64,000 bases of DNA from Scalesia atractyloides (GCA_947069175.1 CAMTDV010000012.1:39774341-39838340); one strand, 5' to 3'; shown: positions 34,141 to 46,290, numbered from the stretch's first letter. The notes: generated by a model not told the origin, from the letters alone. Translations and numbers: made by a program.

Positions 34141-34960
34141 CTAGCGCCCTCGAAATGCAAGAACTATCTGCACAGCTACAAGAGTTGCTCGACAAGGGTT
34201 TCAAAAGACCGAGTTTCTCGCCTTGGGGAGCTCTGGTGCTATTTGTGAAAAAGAAGGACGAAACCTTTCGCATGTGCATCGATTACCGGTAGTTAAACAA
34301 GCTAACTATCAAGAACCGGCACCCATTACCACGGATCGATGATCTGTTCGATCAGTTGCAAGGGTCGAGTTTTTACTCAAAAATTGACCTGAGATCCAGG
34401 TATCATCAGCTAAGAATCCAAGAGGAAAGTATTCCTAAAACAGCGTTTAGGACTCGTTACGGTCATTATGAGTTCCTTGTTATGCCTTTTGGCCTAATTA
34501 ACGCCCCTGCGGTATTCATGGATTTGATGAACCAGGTATGTAAGCCATACCTTGGCAAGTTCATGATCGTCTTCAAAGATGATATTCTGATATACTCACG
34601 AACCAAGGAAGAACACGAACAACACCTTAGAACCATTTCGGAGTTGCTGAAGAAAGAGAAATTATTTGCCAACTTCTCGAAATGCGAATTTTGGATTCGC
34701 GAGGTACAATTTCTCAGTCACATGGTGAACGAGAACGGAATACATGTTGACCCTTCAAAGATCGAGGCTTAAAGAACTGGACCATGCCAAGAACCCCCAC
34801 AGAAATACGACAATTCCTAGGATTAGCGGGATAATATAGGGGATTTATCGAGAACTTCTCCAAGGTTGCACAACCGCTAACCTCGCTTACCCAGAAGGAT
34901 AGAAAGTTTAATTGGGGAGGAAAGCAAGAATCATCGTTCCAGGTATTGAAAGAGAAGCTA
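34141..34960 (+). pseudogene. Gypsy copy 1 reverse transcriptase
   Basis: CIDYR followed by TAG at 34290-34292 where the family has Glu (shared with copy 2). Then FYSKIDLRSRYHQLRI, KTAFRTRYGHYEFLVMPFGL, NAPAVFMDLMN, and the catalytic block FKDDILIYS at 34572: its aspartate pair is kept, but the Ile/Val before it is Lys, which copy 2 does not share (FIDD). KCEFWIREVQFLSHMV and, after a frameshift at about 34770, the thumb region (AGYYRGFIENF type, itself with a stop) follow. Inactive. Confidence 0.9.
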
Positions 34961-35540
34961 TGCAAAGCATCGATACTTTCACTCCTGGATGGTACACATG
35001 ACTTTGTGGTGTACTGTGATGCATCGCATCAAGGCTTGGGTTATGTGTTAATGCAACGTGAAAAAGTCATCGCGTACGCATCAGGACAGTTAAAAGTCCT
35101 TGAAAGGAATTATACCACGCATGACCTGGAATTGGGTGTAGTGGTATTTGCCTTAAAGATCTGGCGTCATTATTTATATGGCACTAAGTGTACCGTATTC
35201 ACTGATCATAAAAGTCTTCAACATATATTCAACCAAAAGGAACTGAATATGCGCCAACGACATTGGGTGGAACTGTTGAATGATTATGACTGTGAGATCA
35301 AGTATCACTCGGGTAAAGCAAATGTTGTAGCAGATGCTTTGAGAAGAAAGGAACGAGTCAAAACATTACGTGTGCGAGCTTTAGAGATGACGATCCAGAC
35401 GAACTTCACAACTCGAGTGCGTGAAGCACAGCAAGAAGCAGTAAAACCAGAAAACAGTCCAGCTGAATCATTAAAGGGAATGGAAAAACAGTTGGAGCCA
35501 AACAAGGATGGAACTTTATATTTCATGGGAAGAATCTAGA
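34946..35540 (+). pseudogene. Gypsy copy 1 RNase H
   Basis: LLDGTHDFVVYCDASHQGLG with the first catalytic Asp, ERNYTTHDLELGVVVFALK with catalytic Glu, CTVFTDHKSLQHIFNQKELN with Asp, and YHSGKANVVADALRRKE with the final Asp. All four acidic positions are present, and the frame is open for 197 codons. A stop at about 35537 precedes the integrase. Confidence 0.9.
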
Positions 35541-35569
35541 TTCCCTACTATGGTGAGTTGCGAGACTAG

Positions 35570-36475
35570 GTGCTGGATGAAGCACACAAGTCCAAGTATT
35601 CGATACACCCAGGATCGGACAAAATGTACCAGGATCTAAGGGAATACTATTGGTGGCCTAATCTCAAGGGAGATATTGTGACCTATGTTGGGAAATACTT
35701 AACTTGTGCAAAGGTCAAGGCCGAATACCAAAAACCATATGGGTTATTACAACAACCTAAGATCCCGGTTTGGAAGTGGGAACATATATCAATGGATTTA
35801 ATTACGAAATTACCACGGACCTCTCGAGGTGATGACATGATCTGGGTTATCATTGATCGATTAACCAAATAAGCTCACTTCCTACCCATCCGTGAGAAAG
35901 ATAGTACAGAGAAACTAGCTGAACTGTACCTAAAGGAGATTGTGGCACGTCATGGTGTGCCAATCTGGATAATATCCGATAGAGATGGTCGCTTTGTGTC
36001 ACGGATCTGGCAATCGTTTCAAAATTCGTTTGGTTCTCGCTTAGATTTAAGCACAACCTTTCATCCGCAGACCGATGGTCAAAGCGAGCAAACCATCCAA
36101 ACATTAGAAGACATGCTTCGGGCCTGTGTGATGGATTTAGGTGGAAACTGGGATACTCATTTACTATTGGTAGAGTTTTCCTACAATAAGAATTATCACA
36201 CTAGTATCAAGGTCGCGCCATTCGAAGCACTATATGGACGAAAGTGCCGATCGCCATTATGTTCGGCGGAAGTCGGTGACAGACAACTCATTGGTCCTGA
36301 ATTAGTACAAGAGACCACATATAAGATATTTAAGATCCATGAACGTATCAAAGCGGCCCAAGACAGACAAAAGAGCTACGCAGATCGAAGACGCAAACCA
36401 TTATCCTTCGAGGTAGGAGACAAACTTTTGTTAAAGGTCTCACCTTGGAAAGGCGTAGCTAGATTCGGGTAGCGC
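35570..36475 (+). pseudogene. Gypsy copy 1 integrase
   Basis: N-terminal zinc region EAHKSKYSIHPGSDKMY with YLTCAKVK: the first Cys of the CxxC is Tyr here (copy 2 keeps KCLTC). Core: EHISMDLITKLPR with the first Asp, stop at about 35870, IISDRDGRFVSRIW with the second, FHPQTDGQSEQTIQTLEDML with the catalytic Glu. A GPFEIL-type C-terminal domain follows 36480. All three catalytic acids are present, but stops at about 35870 and 36471 break the protein. Confidence 0.9.
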
Positions 36476-36898
36476 GGAAAGCTAAACCCAAGATACATCG
36501 GACCTTTTGAAATTCTGGCAGAGATTGGTACAGTGGCTTACAAGTTAAAACTGCCAGAGGAACTCAATAATGTACATGACACATTTCATGTGTCCAATCT
36601 GAAGAAAAGTCCGACAAATGACACAGTTATCATTCCAGTGGATGAGATTCATGTTGATGACAAATTACAATTCACCAAAGAACCAGTGGAAGTCATGGAC
36701 TGGAAGGTCCAAAAGACAAGAAGAAGCCAAATCAAACTGGTGAAGGTTCGCTGGAATTCCCGTCATGGTCCCGAGTATACGTGGGAGCGTGAAGATCAAA
36801 TCAAGTCCAAATACCCCACCTATTCGAGAAGACACCTTCAGTGGATGCCTCAAGCTGCATTTCGAGACGAAATTCTTTTTAACAGGGGGAGTATGTGA
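36476..36898 (+). pseudogene. Gypsy copy 1 integrase C-terminus and chromodomain
   Basis: NPRYIGPFEILAEIG and HDTFHVSNLKKS close the integrase. Then EPVEVMDWKVQKTRRSQIKL and VRWNSRHGPEYTWEREDQ match a chromodomain, which in chromoviruses is thought to guide integration to chromatin marks. The frame ends RGSM and TGA at 36896-36898. It therefore reads through the polypurine tract and takes its stop from the first bases of LTR2. Confidence 0.88.
36882..36893 (+). other. Gypsy polypurine tract before LTR2
   Basis: ACAGGGGGAGTA directly ahead of TGTGACA. It also encodes the last residues of pol. Confidence 0.85.
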
Positions 36899-39800
36899 CA
36901 AATGGCAAATAACCGGTAATTCCATACAATTTAATCACTAATTCCATATTATAATCTCATGCATAGTTATCGTAATTTAATTGTAAAACTGAGTTGTACG
37001 TCACTAGGACAAGTAAATCTGGTCATAACATATACTGGTTTCCATTACGATGAGAAGCAGACCAAAACAATGCCCTAAAAGTGTTGGTAGAAAGTGTTGG
37101 GCGCATTAATTGCGGAGACACTAACTGTGTCGGAAAACCTGCTGAAACGAATAAGAATAAGGAATAACGGCATGTTAATGCCATACCTGAGTCCATATAC
37201 AAATGAAAATACATATTTGGGAACAACTATTACAATAATACATAACTTTCCGGTATAACGCCTAAATTGCAAAATTGTCCGTTTCGACCAAAAGGCGACA
37301 AATGGCGATTTGTTCGCAAGACTAATCGGAGGATTCCGGATGTCAAGATAAGAATAAAACAATGCTAAACATCCTAAAATAATATGAGAATAGCAAAAAT
37401 GCATAAAAGACATCGTTTCCGGCCATTCGGCAAACAGTGCACAACTTGACGGATATTTTAGTGGCCGATAGCCTCATCCGGACGTCTAGTGAGCTAGTTA
37501 AGCATTATTTGGAACTCGGAATCCATACAACTAATATGAGATCACGGAAACACAACTTTCGGAAAAGTTCGACGACGGATCATAAAAGTGACGATATAGA
37601 TCGAACGGTCGAACGAAAGACATGTCGGCCATCCCAACTCATCGTATATTCGTCTAGCGAACTAGTCATGAATATTGTTGGATTGGAAATGCACTAATTA
37701 GACACCATATTAGTGTTGGTAGTCGAAAACAAAGGCTTCTGGTAATAAATATATAGTTCCGTTTATTAGCGAATATTTCGACGATGAACGATCTAGCGAC
37801 ATATCAGTCATCCGAAACTTATTTTGGAGGATCGTAGGGATTAATGCCATGTAATTACACCAAAAACACAAATCTTATGCTTAAGATGCTATAAGATAAA
37901 CCCTAATCACCATACTTACCTTAATCACCAAAATATCTATTCTTTAACATGTGGTAAAAATGAAATTACACTTCACCCCCACCATTTTCACGGCTACAAG
38001 TGGGTCCCACCCCACTTGATTTTGTTGAAAAACTTTGTTCTTAAGTATGGGGTGTTAGATATGGATGCACTTGAAAGATTAGATGTATATATCATGACTT
38101 CCCACAAATAAATCATCATTTTTTAAAACAAAAAAGTGCAACATATTCTCCTTCCTTTCCCATGCTGGTCACGGCTACATGCCACCACCATACACCACCA
38201 TTTTGCCACCACAAATCACCACTTTATACACCATTAGAAGCCTAATCAAATCTACTAAAGGAGCTTGCATGGATGGAGCTCAATAGGGATTCTTAAGGAG
38301 CTTCTTTTCTTCCATAATCTTCAAGATATTTGTGCACTCATTGTAAGCTAAACTCCTCCATAATATAGCTTGTTTTTATGCTTATATTAGTGGTTTACAA
38401 GTTGATCATCTTGAAAATCAAGAAAAGATATATCAAAAACCCTAAAACACAACATAATAATAACACTAAATATTGTTTATTTTGTATTGATTATATGCTT
38501 ATATGATTGTTAAATTGCATGTTGAAGTTGTTTAGGTTAAACATATGATATAAAAGTTGCATGATCTTGTGTGATTTAGTATAAAAGTGAAGATTTAAAC
38601 ATGTTAAGGTTTAAATCTAAACATGATCATCAACTACATCATCCATGAAAAATGCTACAAATTAAAAATAAATTTTATGCATATGAATGATTTTGATGAG
38701 AAGTAAACACTTATATTTAAGTTGTAATCACTTTAAAAATGTGTGGTAATCAAGGGGTTAAGTGCATGAACTTGTTTAAACAACATGCTAAAATACTGAT
38801 TTGAAAATGCTAATAAATATTAAAAACCCACTTGATTTAATAGGATTGTAAACCATAAAAACTCATGGATGATGATATTTTAACTTTGTAAAATAAATAT
38901 TAGATGCATTGTTGTTGATGATTATGATGTTTAAATAGGTTTTAAATATGTTTTTAAAACGTGGAAAACGCCATAGTTTAGGGGAAACTATGGCAAAATT
39001 TTCTAAAAACTAATCGCGATTAAAACATGATTAGTGGGGAGATTAGTGGGACTAAACGTGATTAGTAACTTAAAACGTCATTAAGTTGGCTCTAATGACA
39101 AGGGTTATCCCTAAATAACAAAATGTTTAAACAAAGTTATAAATATATATTTATGAGTAAAAATAAATACTTTTACAAATATATCTTCTTATATGGAAAG
39201 TAATACAAGTATTTATATACATATTGTTACCAATAAATTTGTATGTATAACATGTGTGTATTGTATGTGTATGTATTAGAAACTTTGGGTATTCACAATA
39301 TAAATACCCCACCATATACAATATACAAACACTTGAAAAAACACACCAAGTATTGGTAACATAATAAATATATTTTGTTAAGCGTAGAAACAATAAATCG
39401 GACAATTGAAACAAGGCGAACAATAGGCAGACATTCAAGATTACACCTTCACGTCGACAACAACGGACGATTCTCGACGAAAACAAACATGTAATAAACG
39501 ACGCCGACAACGAGTCTAAATATATATTTAGACGTTCAGCATATGTATATATTACCGAAATGAAAAATCTGGAAAGTTAAGTATTTGAAAAGTTAGAAAA
39601 ATTATAAGTAAATACTTATAATAAATATGGGCTTTTATACATATATATTTGGGCTAGGCCCAAATAGTGAAAATCATATATTAGGCCCAATGATATAAAA
39701 ATACATGGGCTAGGCCCAAGAATATAAAAATACTGGGCTACGCCCAAAGACAAAAAGACATGGGCAAGGCCTAAACACAAAAAGACATGGGCTAGGCCCA

Positions 39801-41088
39801 ATGACAAAAAGACATGGGCTAGGCCCAAAGACAAAAAGACATGGGCTAGGCCCAATGACAAAACGACATGGGCTAGGCCAAAAGACAAAAAGACATGGGC
39901 TAGGCCCATTGACAAGAAAACATCGGCTGGGCCTAAAGTCATAAAATTACATGGGCTAGGCCCGGTGAAAAGAAAACATGGGCTAGGCCCAATGACATGT
40001 GAAGGGCAAGGCCCAGTTCACACATGATTGAAGACAGTAATATATATATATATATATATATAGATGTTAATCGAACAAACAAACTACAGATCACATTATA
40101 AGTTGTTCAATCATAACAAATAAATACATAACAAGAATTCAAGATGAACAACGAGTACAAGGCCCATTGAGACGTATGTGTCTAATGAAACCAATACGCA
40201 TGTAGGTTACATACCTTGCAGACACCAAACGATAAACAGTACGACTTATATGGAATGCAAAATCTGTGAGTTCATGTCCCTCCTTTCACTTATTTTAAGA
40301 TTTGTTTTAAACTATCGAGGGGAAATACATGTCATGTTAAAACAGTATGTTAGTTATATGTTAGCAGATAACAGATCACTATGCGTAAGTAGGAAATAAC
40401 AGTAGTAACCATTAATCACTTAGTGACCAAGGTGCAAAAGAGGTAGATCCATTGAGTTTGAGACCTGCTCCACTCCTGGTTCGTATACCCATTGGAGTGC
40501 TTTTGTGATCCCAACATGTCAAAGAAGTCTCGATTTGGTTACTTACTTATGGCACAAGTATGTCAGGGTACTTGCGACACACTGATAGATCCTTAATTAA
40601 CTCATTGATGCTAATAACATACTTGGATTACAATACAAGTTTTCAAGGATGACATTTTGATACGAAAACATTAAACTACATGAACTCGCCAACTTTATGT
40701 TGACTTTTTAAAATTACATGTATTTAAGGACGCATGACTTGAGCTGGTGATGGGATCCGCGTTTGGGATTTGTCAAGACAACGATGTACTACCTTTTGGA
40801 GGGTTTGTCTTTTATATCCCAACCTCGTTTGGGTATATAGAGGTCAAAGCCTCAACATTAAAATGTGATGAAAACACTATCCTATTTTGGAACAATGTCT
40901 GTTAAACTATGTTTGTAATGGTAATCTGAAACTGATAACAATGTGACTGCACTTTTGAAAGTTGTAAATATGAAGTGAACCTTAGTAATGGCATGACATC
41001 GTTGTTATTTTATAATGTTTACTATATTGGATGCAATGGTTACCTAATAGTCACACACTTGCGCTTCCTCTATGACCAGGGTGTAAGA
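36894..41088 (+). repeat. Gypsy LTR2 (shared middle LTR)
   Basis: 4195 bp, TGTGACAAATGG to GGTGTAAGA. The final TGTGACA is mutated. It is collinear with LTR1 with many small differences. The minisatellite (39640-40030) is longer than in LTR1 and produces a false repetitive ORF on the minus strand. It serves as 3' LTR of internal copy 1 and 5' LTR of copy 2. Confidence 0.92.
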
Positions 41089-41091
41089 GGT

Positions 41092-41103
41092 TGGTATCAG
41101 AGC
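41092..41103 (+). other. Gypsy primer-binding site, internal copy 2
   Basis: TGGTATCAGAGC three bases after LTR2, as in copy 1. Confidence 0.93.
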
Positions 41104-41459
41104 TCCGATTGTAGTGAACCGAGGAAAACCTTTTATTAAAGTTTGGTCTACAATCACCAGGGGCTCACACATGAAAATAAGTTTTAAAACATGATAGAAA
41201 TGTTTTGGAATTATAACAAGATAATAAAAAGGTTTTCATTGTGTCACTATAACACAAGGATCTATCACATGAGCTCAACGATAAGTAATGAGCAGGATCA
41301 ATACATGATTAGTCTATAATGGATAGACACATAACAGTAAGATTTCATGGAAAACAAAAGAGAACAAGTCTTGCATGAGAAATGGTGATTAATATAAAAT
41401 ATATCATAAATTACTAACATGTATATATATATGCATTGTACGGATTATTTGCCAGGACT

Positions 41460-42686
41460 ATGTCTTCATCATCGAGCTATGAAGAAGACCCAGAGGAGTA
41501 CGTATCCGACGATGGATATAACCCCGCTGCTGAGGCCCTACCCTTAGGGGATGGAGCCGAACACGGAGACTTTGAGGACTTTCAGCCACTTGCCCTGATC
41601 GACCCTATGTAGGTAGATGTACCCCCGGTAGACGATTTGCTGGTCGGCCCCCAGCACCCGCATGATATTATCGTGTATGGCCTTCCATAGGGCGAGCACG
41701 CTATTGTACATTTGGCCGTGCCTCTTGCTGTAGTCCCCCCCCCCCCCGTGATTGATCTAGACGACGATGACAATGAGATACCCGTGTTCCACGTTGAGCA
41801 CATGGAGGACGACCTTGGCGATGGCGAGGTCTTTGATTATATCGCTATACTCCAGATTTCACCTCCTGATATCCCAGTTATTGACATCTCGTCATCCACC
41901 GATGCTGCTCCGAGTGAGCATGAGGCAGACGATGCTTCATCTGCCGACCCAAGCACACCTGCATCTATGTATTCACCCCCTGCGGCGTCACCAGCTCGCG
42001 TTACTTCATTCCCAGTCAGAGTCCTGATCCCTGGACCCACCCACTATACTGGACCTGCCCGTTACTATTCCCTGAGCGGCACTCCACGTGCCCTAGAGCA
42101 GCCGCCACCATATTTCTCTGAGAGGTATACTTACCACCCTGTTCTCAACCCAGCTACACCAGGACCCTCTCATATGGCAGGACCCTCTTTCTCTAATAGA
42201 GTACCCCCATGTATGACCCACGTCCCACACCACCTCCAGCAGGTATGTATACACCGATACCCCCACCGGGCATGAGCCCTTCAGACCCTTATCATCCCTC
42301 ACACTTCCCTCTGATTCCTATGGAGGAGAGAGTGATTCACATGATCTACAGCTCTCTCTGATCTTCCATAGGATCTAGGAGTTAGAGAATCAGCGTACTG
42401 CTCACGCCACTGCTAGAGCCACACCCCTACCACCGCCATCAACGATACCACCCCCATCATCATACCCACCTCCATCACCACGACCACTGCCCCTATCACC
42501 ACCACCGACCCCGCCTTTTTACTGCCCATTTCACCACTCGTCATGCCCATCTAAGGCACGAGTGCAGGAGCTAGAGCAGTTCTAGACTGATGCTACTAGG
42601 CGTATTTCTGACCAGAGGATGAGATGCTCTACCGTCCTGATATGTTTCCCCGACCACCATTTCCACCACCCCCTCCACCGCAGTAG
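41460..42686 (+). pseudogene. Gypsy copy 2, extra ORF upstream of gag
   Basis: ATG at 41460-41462 and the same start as copy 1, then stops after ALIDPM and after HDIIVYGLP. From 41712 it is open for 187 codons (VIDLDDDDNEIPVFHVEHME, ASMYSPPAASPARVTSFPVR, GPTHYTGPARYYSLSGTPRA) before a frameshift near 42210. It supports one ~400-residue acidic to proline-rich protein in the ancestor. A C14 run at about 41737-41750 is a likely slippage site. Function unknown. Confidence 0.6.
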
Positions 42687-43229
42687 CATGTTTGTGATTA
42701 TCTTTTGGGGATCTTATGTACTTTTGATGTCTTGGCTCATGAAGACTCAGCCTTGAAGATCCCAGCTTTTGCAAGACAACTTATTGATGTGAAGAAGCAA
42801 TGTAGGATGAAATTGTACTTTTGTAATCTAAAAACTTGTATTGACTAGGGTTGTGAACCCCTAAGTCCCTTTTGGGCTCTTCGCGAACTAATTGTAACAA
42901 GTTGTCATTGTATAAAAGTGTGTTTTCTTTATATTACATTGCATTTTTTTATGTTATGGTTGGTTATGTCATGATGTGGTGATATTATGATTGATGCATT
43001 TTGTCGTGGTGATTGTATGATTTATATCTTACGATGTGGCGACTATGTGTATGTTGACGATGGGTGTGCGTATGGCATTTACATATATTTTTGTTTTGGA
43101 CCGACGCGCTATTGCGTAGATATTGATAAAAAATATGATAATTATATATAAATAAATGCTAGTGATACTAAATATGAATTTATTAGTATAACTCGGCTAA
43201 TTGTGAGCGACATATTATGTCAGAAGACG
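42687..43229 (+). other. Gypsy copy 2 spacer between leading ORF and gag
   Basis: Non-coding counterpart of 31766-32310, with the TATAAAAG motif conserved near 42911. Confidence 0.5.
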
Positions 43230-44140
43230 ATGCCGCCCCGTCGTAGAAGTTCAAATGGTAACCCCCTACCAACAACACAAGAAGAACTGAACGAATGCAT
43301 ATCTCAAGCCATTGCACAGTACGAGGCTAATCGCTCCGAGCATAGGGGAGGTACTGGAGGATCAACCGTAGGCAATCCTCTAACTGGTAATTCGCAGTTA
43401 TTTACAAAACTGCACTATACTCTTATCCATCCTATTCGTGCTATTTTGTTACTCATGCTTAAATGGTGTATCCAATGATTTCAGGTTGCATTTATAACTT
43501 ATTTTCTTGAATCTGAAAATGGTTGGTTAAGACATTGCTGGGTACACGCAGCGATTCCATGACTTATCATGAGTGGTACCATACTTAGTAGAGCCTGAAT
43601 TTAAGCGGATTGAGAGGTACCTCTAGGGACTTGCCTCCGAGATTCTGAGTCTGGTTACCTCTTCAAAACCAACTGAGATCGGTGAAGCGATTGAACTAGC
43701 TGTCAGCCTTACTGAGGAGGCTGTACGTCAGGGAAGGTTGCCTAAGTATGGTGGAAGCAAGAAGGAATCTGCTGAGGAGACTACTGAATCCAACAAACGG
43801 AAATTTTCTCATTTCAAGAAAGGTTCTCATGGTAACACCAACAATAATAAGAAACAAGCCACAAGAGAGGTCAAGGAAGCCAAGGCATACGTTACCACAA
43901 CCACGAACACTGCGGTTAAGAAAGCTTATACTGGGGACGCACCGAAATGTGCCAAATGTCCTTTCCACCACCATGGGGAATGTTGAGGCCCCAAGTGTGG
44001 AAAATGTGGAAAAATTGGACATCGCACCGATCTGTGCCGAGCCAATACTGGAGATCAAGTTTGCTTTAGATGCGGAGAAAAAGGGCGCTTCAAGAAAGAC
44101 TGTCCCAAAGCAAATCAAGCACGGGAAGAGCATTTGTAAT
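43230..44140 (+). pseudogene. Gypsy copy 2 gag, internally deleted
   Basis: ATG at 43230 (MPPRRRSSNGNPLPTTQEEL) and an N-terminus open through GGSTVGNPLTG to the intron donor at 43387. After the acceptor (43484) the sequence jumps near 43500 to the equivalent of copy 1 position ~32860, losing roughly 290 bp of the retrotrans_gag core. The linker, the first zinc knuckle (CGKCGKIGHRTDLC, preceded by a stop at 43984) and the second knuckle CFRCGEKGRFKKDC (His to Arg) follow. Confidence 0.83.
43387..43484 (+). other. Candidate intron in gypsy gag, copy 2
   Basis: Same GT and AG positions and length (98 nt) as in copy 1, with few base differences. It falls right after LTG of the N-terminal gag frame. 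Confidence 0.55.
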
Positions 44141-44684
44141 TGGAGCTAAGGATGCTCACCAGGATCCAAATGTGGTCACCGGTACGTTCCCTATCAATGA
44201 TCACTTTGCATCTATTCTTTTTGATACCGGGGCAGATTTCAGTTTTATTTCTAAAGAGTTTAGAGATATACTTGTGGTAAAGTCGAGTAAACTAGATGTT
44301 CCCTACTCGATTGAGCTAGCTAATGGAATATTAGTAGAGTCGAAAGAAATAATAAAGAAATGTACGTTAGAATTGGGTGAACGAAAGTTTGATATAGATC
44401 TATTACAAGTTTAACTGGGTAGTTTTGATGTCGTTATTGGGATGGATTGGCTATCCAATAATCGAGCCGAGGTTATATGTCATGAGAAAATCATTCACAT
44501 CCCCTTGCCCGATGGAGAACATTTGGTGATTCATGGGGAGAAGCTTGACACACCTCTTCGAATCATAAACTGCATGAAGGCTCAGAAATGTTTGAGGAAA
44601 GGATACATCGCCTTTCTTGCCCATGTGGTGGATAAGAAGGCCGAGGAGTGCAAGATCGAGGACATAATGGCAGTGAGGGAATAT
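44141..44684 (+). pseudogene. Gypsy copy 2 protease
   Basis: ILFDTGADFSFIS with DTG at 44223, SKLDVPYSIELANGILVES, a stop at about 44412, GMDWLSNNRAEVICHEKII and LDTPLRIINCMKAQKCLRKG. It is better preserved than in copy 1. The frame runs into the foreign 283-bp insert at 44685. Confidence 0.85.
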
Positions 44685-44967
44685 CTACTTGCCTTTCAAC
44701 CTCAGAGCATTCAGTTCAGGTATCGCAGCGGTCGACGACTTGGCTGGGGCAGATCTTCACTCATTATCCTTCTTCAAACCTTTGGGTATGTATTTCCCCC
44801 TAACTATAGATCAGATTCAGCAGACGAGAAAGAAAATTCCGGAAGATTTTCTTGCACAAACCTTGTAGTTATTTGTCCTGCCGATCTTGGGTGAACTGAT
44901 GACACTGATGCTCCAAGACCAAGAGTTTTCATAGCCAAAGCTATTGAAGCTGCTCCCTCCCCTTCAC
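44685..44967 (+). other. 283-bp insert of foreign sequence between protease and RT
   Basis: Copy 1 has only about 8 bases here (CCCGAGGT). The insert has no similarity to other parts of the array that I can see. It has an open frame of over 50 codons with ordinary protein composition (AAVDDLAGADLHSLSFF, PLGMYFPLTIDQIQQTRKK, IPEDFLAQTL), then a stop. No clear target duplication or terminal repeats. Possible captured exon or filler from repair. Confidence 0.7.
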
Positions 44968-45880
44968 TTTCCAGAAAACTTGCCAGGTCTACCTCCTCAG
45001 AGACAAGTCGAGTTCCGTATTGATTTGATGCCAGGAGCTGCACCTGTGGCAAAAGCTCCTTATTGACTAGCACCCTCGAAAATGCAAGAACTATCCGCAC
45101 ACCTGCAAGAGTTGCTCGACAAAGGTTTCATAAGACCGAGTTTCTCACCTTGGGGAGCTCCGGTGCTATTTGTGAAAAAGAAGGATGGAACCTTTTGCAT
45201 GTGCATCGATTACCGGTAGTTAAACAAGCTAACTATCAAGAACCGGTACCCATTACCACGGATCGATGATCTGTTCGATCAGTTGCAAGGGTCGAGTTTT
45301 TACTCAAAAATTGACCTGAGATCCGGGTATCATCAGCTAGGAATCCAAGAGGAAAGTATTCCTAAAACAACATTTAGGACTCGTTACAGTCATTACGAGT
45401 TCCTCGTTATGCCTTTTGGCCTAACGAACGCCCCTGCGGTATTCATGGATTTGATGAACGAGGTATGTAAGCCATATCTTGGCAAGTTCGTGATCGTCTT
45501 CATAGATGATATTCTGATATACTCACGAACCAAGGAACAACACGAACAACACCTGAGAACCATTTTGGAGTTGCTGAAGAAAGAGCAATTATTTGCCAAG
45601 TTCTCGAAATGCGAATTTTGGATTCGCGAGGTACAATTTCTCGGTCACGTGGTGAACGAGAACGGAATACATGCTGACCCTTCAAAGATCGAGGCTATAA
45701 AAAACTGGACCATGCCAAGAACCCCCAAAGAAATACAACAATTCCTAGGATTAGCGGGATATTACAGGAGATTTATCGAGAACTTCTCCAAGGTTGCACA
45801 ACCGCTAACCTCGCTTACCCAGAAGGATAGAAAGTTTAATTGGGGAGAAAAGCAAGAATCAGCGTTCCAAGTATTGAAAG
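44968..45880 (+). pseudogene. Gypsy copy 2 reverse transcriptase
   Basis: Stops TGA at 45064-45066 and TAG at 45217-45219 are the same codons as in copy 1. From 45283 the frame is open through RT and RNase H for 296 codons: FYSKIDLRSGYHQLGI, RTRYSHYEFLVMPFGLTNAP, intact FIDDILIYS at about 45500, KCEFWIREVQFLGHVVNENG and QFLGLAGYYRRFIENFSKVA. This is the longest uninterrupted pol stretch in the window. Confidence 0.92.
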
Positions 45881-46290
45881 AGAAGCTATGCAAAGCGTCG
45901 ATACTATCACTCCCGGACGGTACCGATTACTTTGTGGTGTACTGTGATGCATCGCATCAAGGCTTGGGTTGCGTGTTAATGCAACGTGAAAAAGTCATCG
46001 CGTACGTGTCACGACAGTTAAAAGTCCATGAAAGGAATTATACCACGCATGACCTGGAATTGGGTGCAGTGGTATTTTCCTTAAAGATCTGGCATCATTA
46101 TTTATATGGCCATAAGTGTACGATATTCACTGATCATAAAAGTCTTCAACATATATTCAACCAAAAGAACTGAATATGCGGCAACAACATTGGGTGGAAC
46201 TGTAGAATGATTTTGACTGTGAGATCAAGTATCACCCAGGCAAAGCAAATGTTGTAGCGGATGCTTTGAGCAGAAAGGAACGAGTCAAAA
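45881..46290 (+). pseudogene. Gypsy copy 2 RNase H
   Basis: SLPDGTDYFVVYCDASHQGL, YTTHDLELGAVVFSLKIW, CTIFTDHKSLQHIFNQKN, then a one-base loss near 46165 and a stop. The last part (KYHPGKANVVADALSRKE) is readable in another frame. Confidence 0.9.

Noticed and set aside
39616..39942. Minus-strand ORF with repeated GLAHVFLSL units, resembling a repeat protein
   Set aside because: It is the translation of the LTR2 minisatellite, whose unit keeps the frame open by chance. The other LTRs do not preserve the frame.
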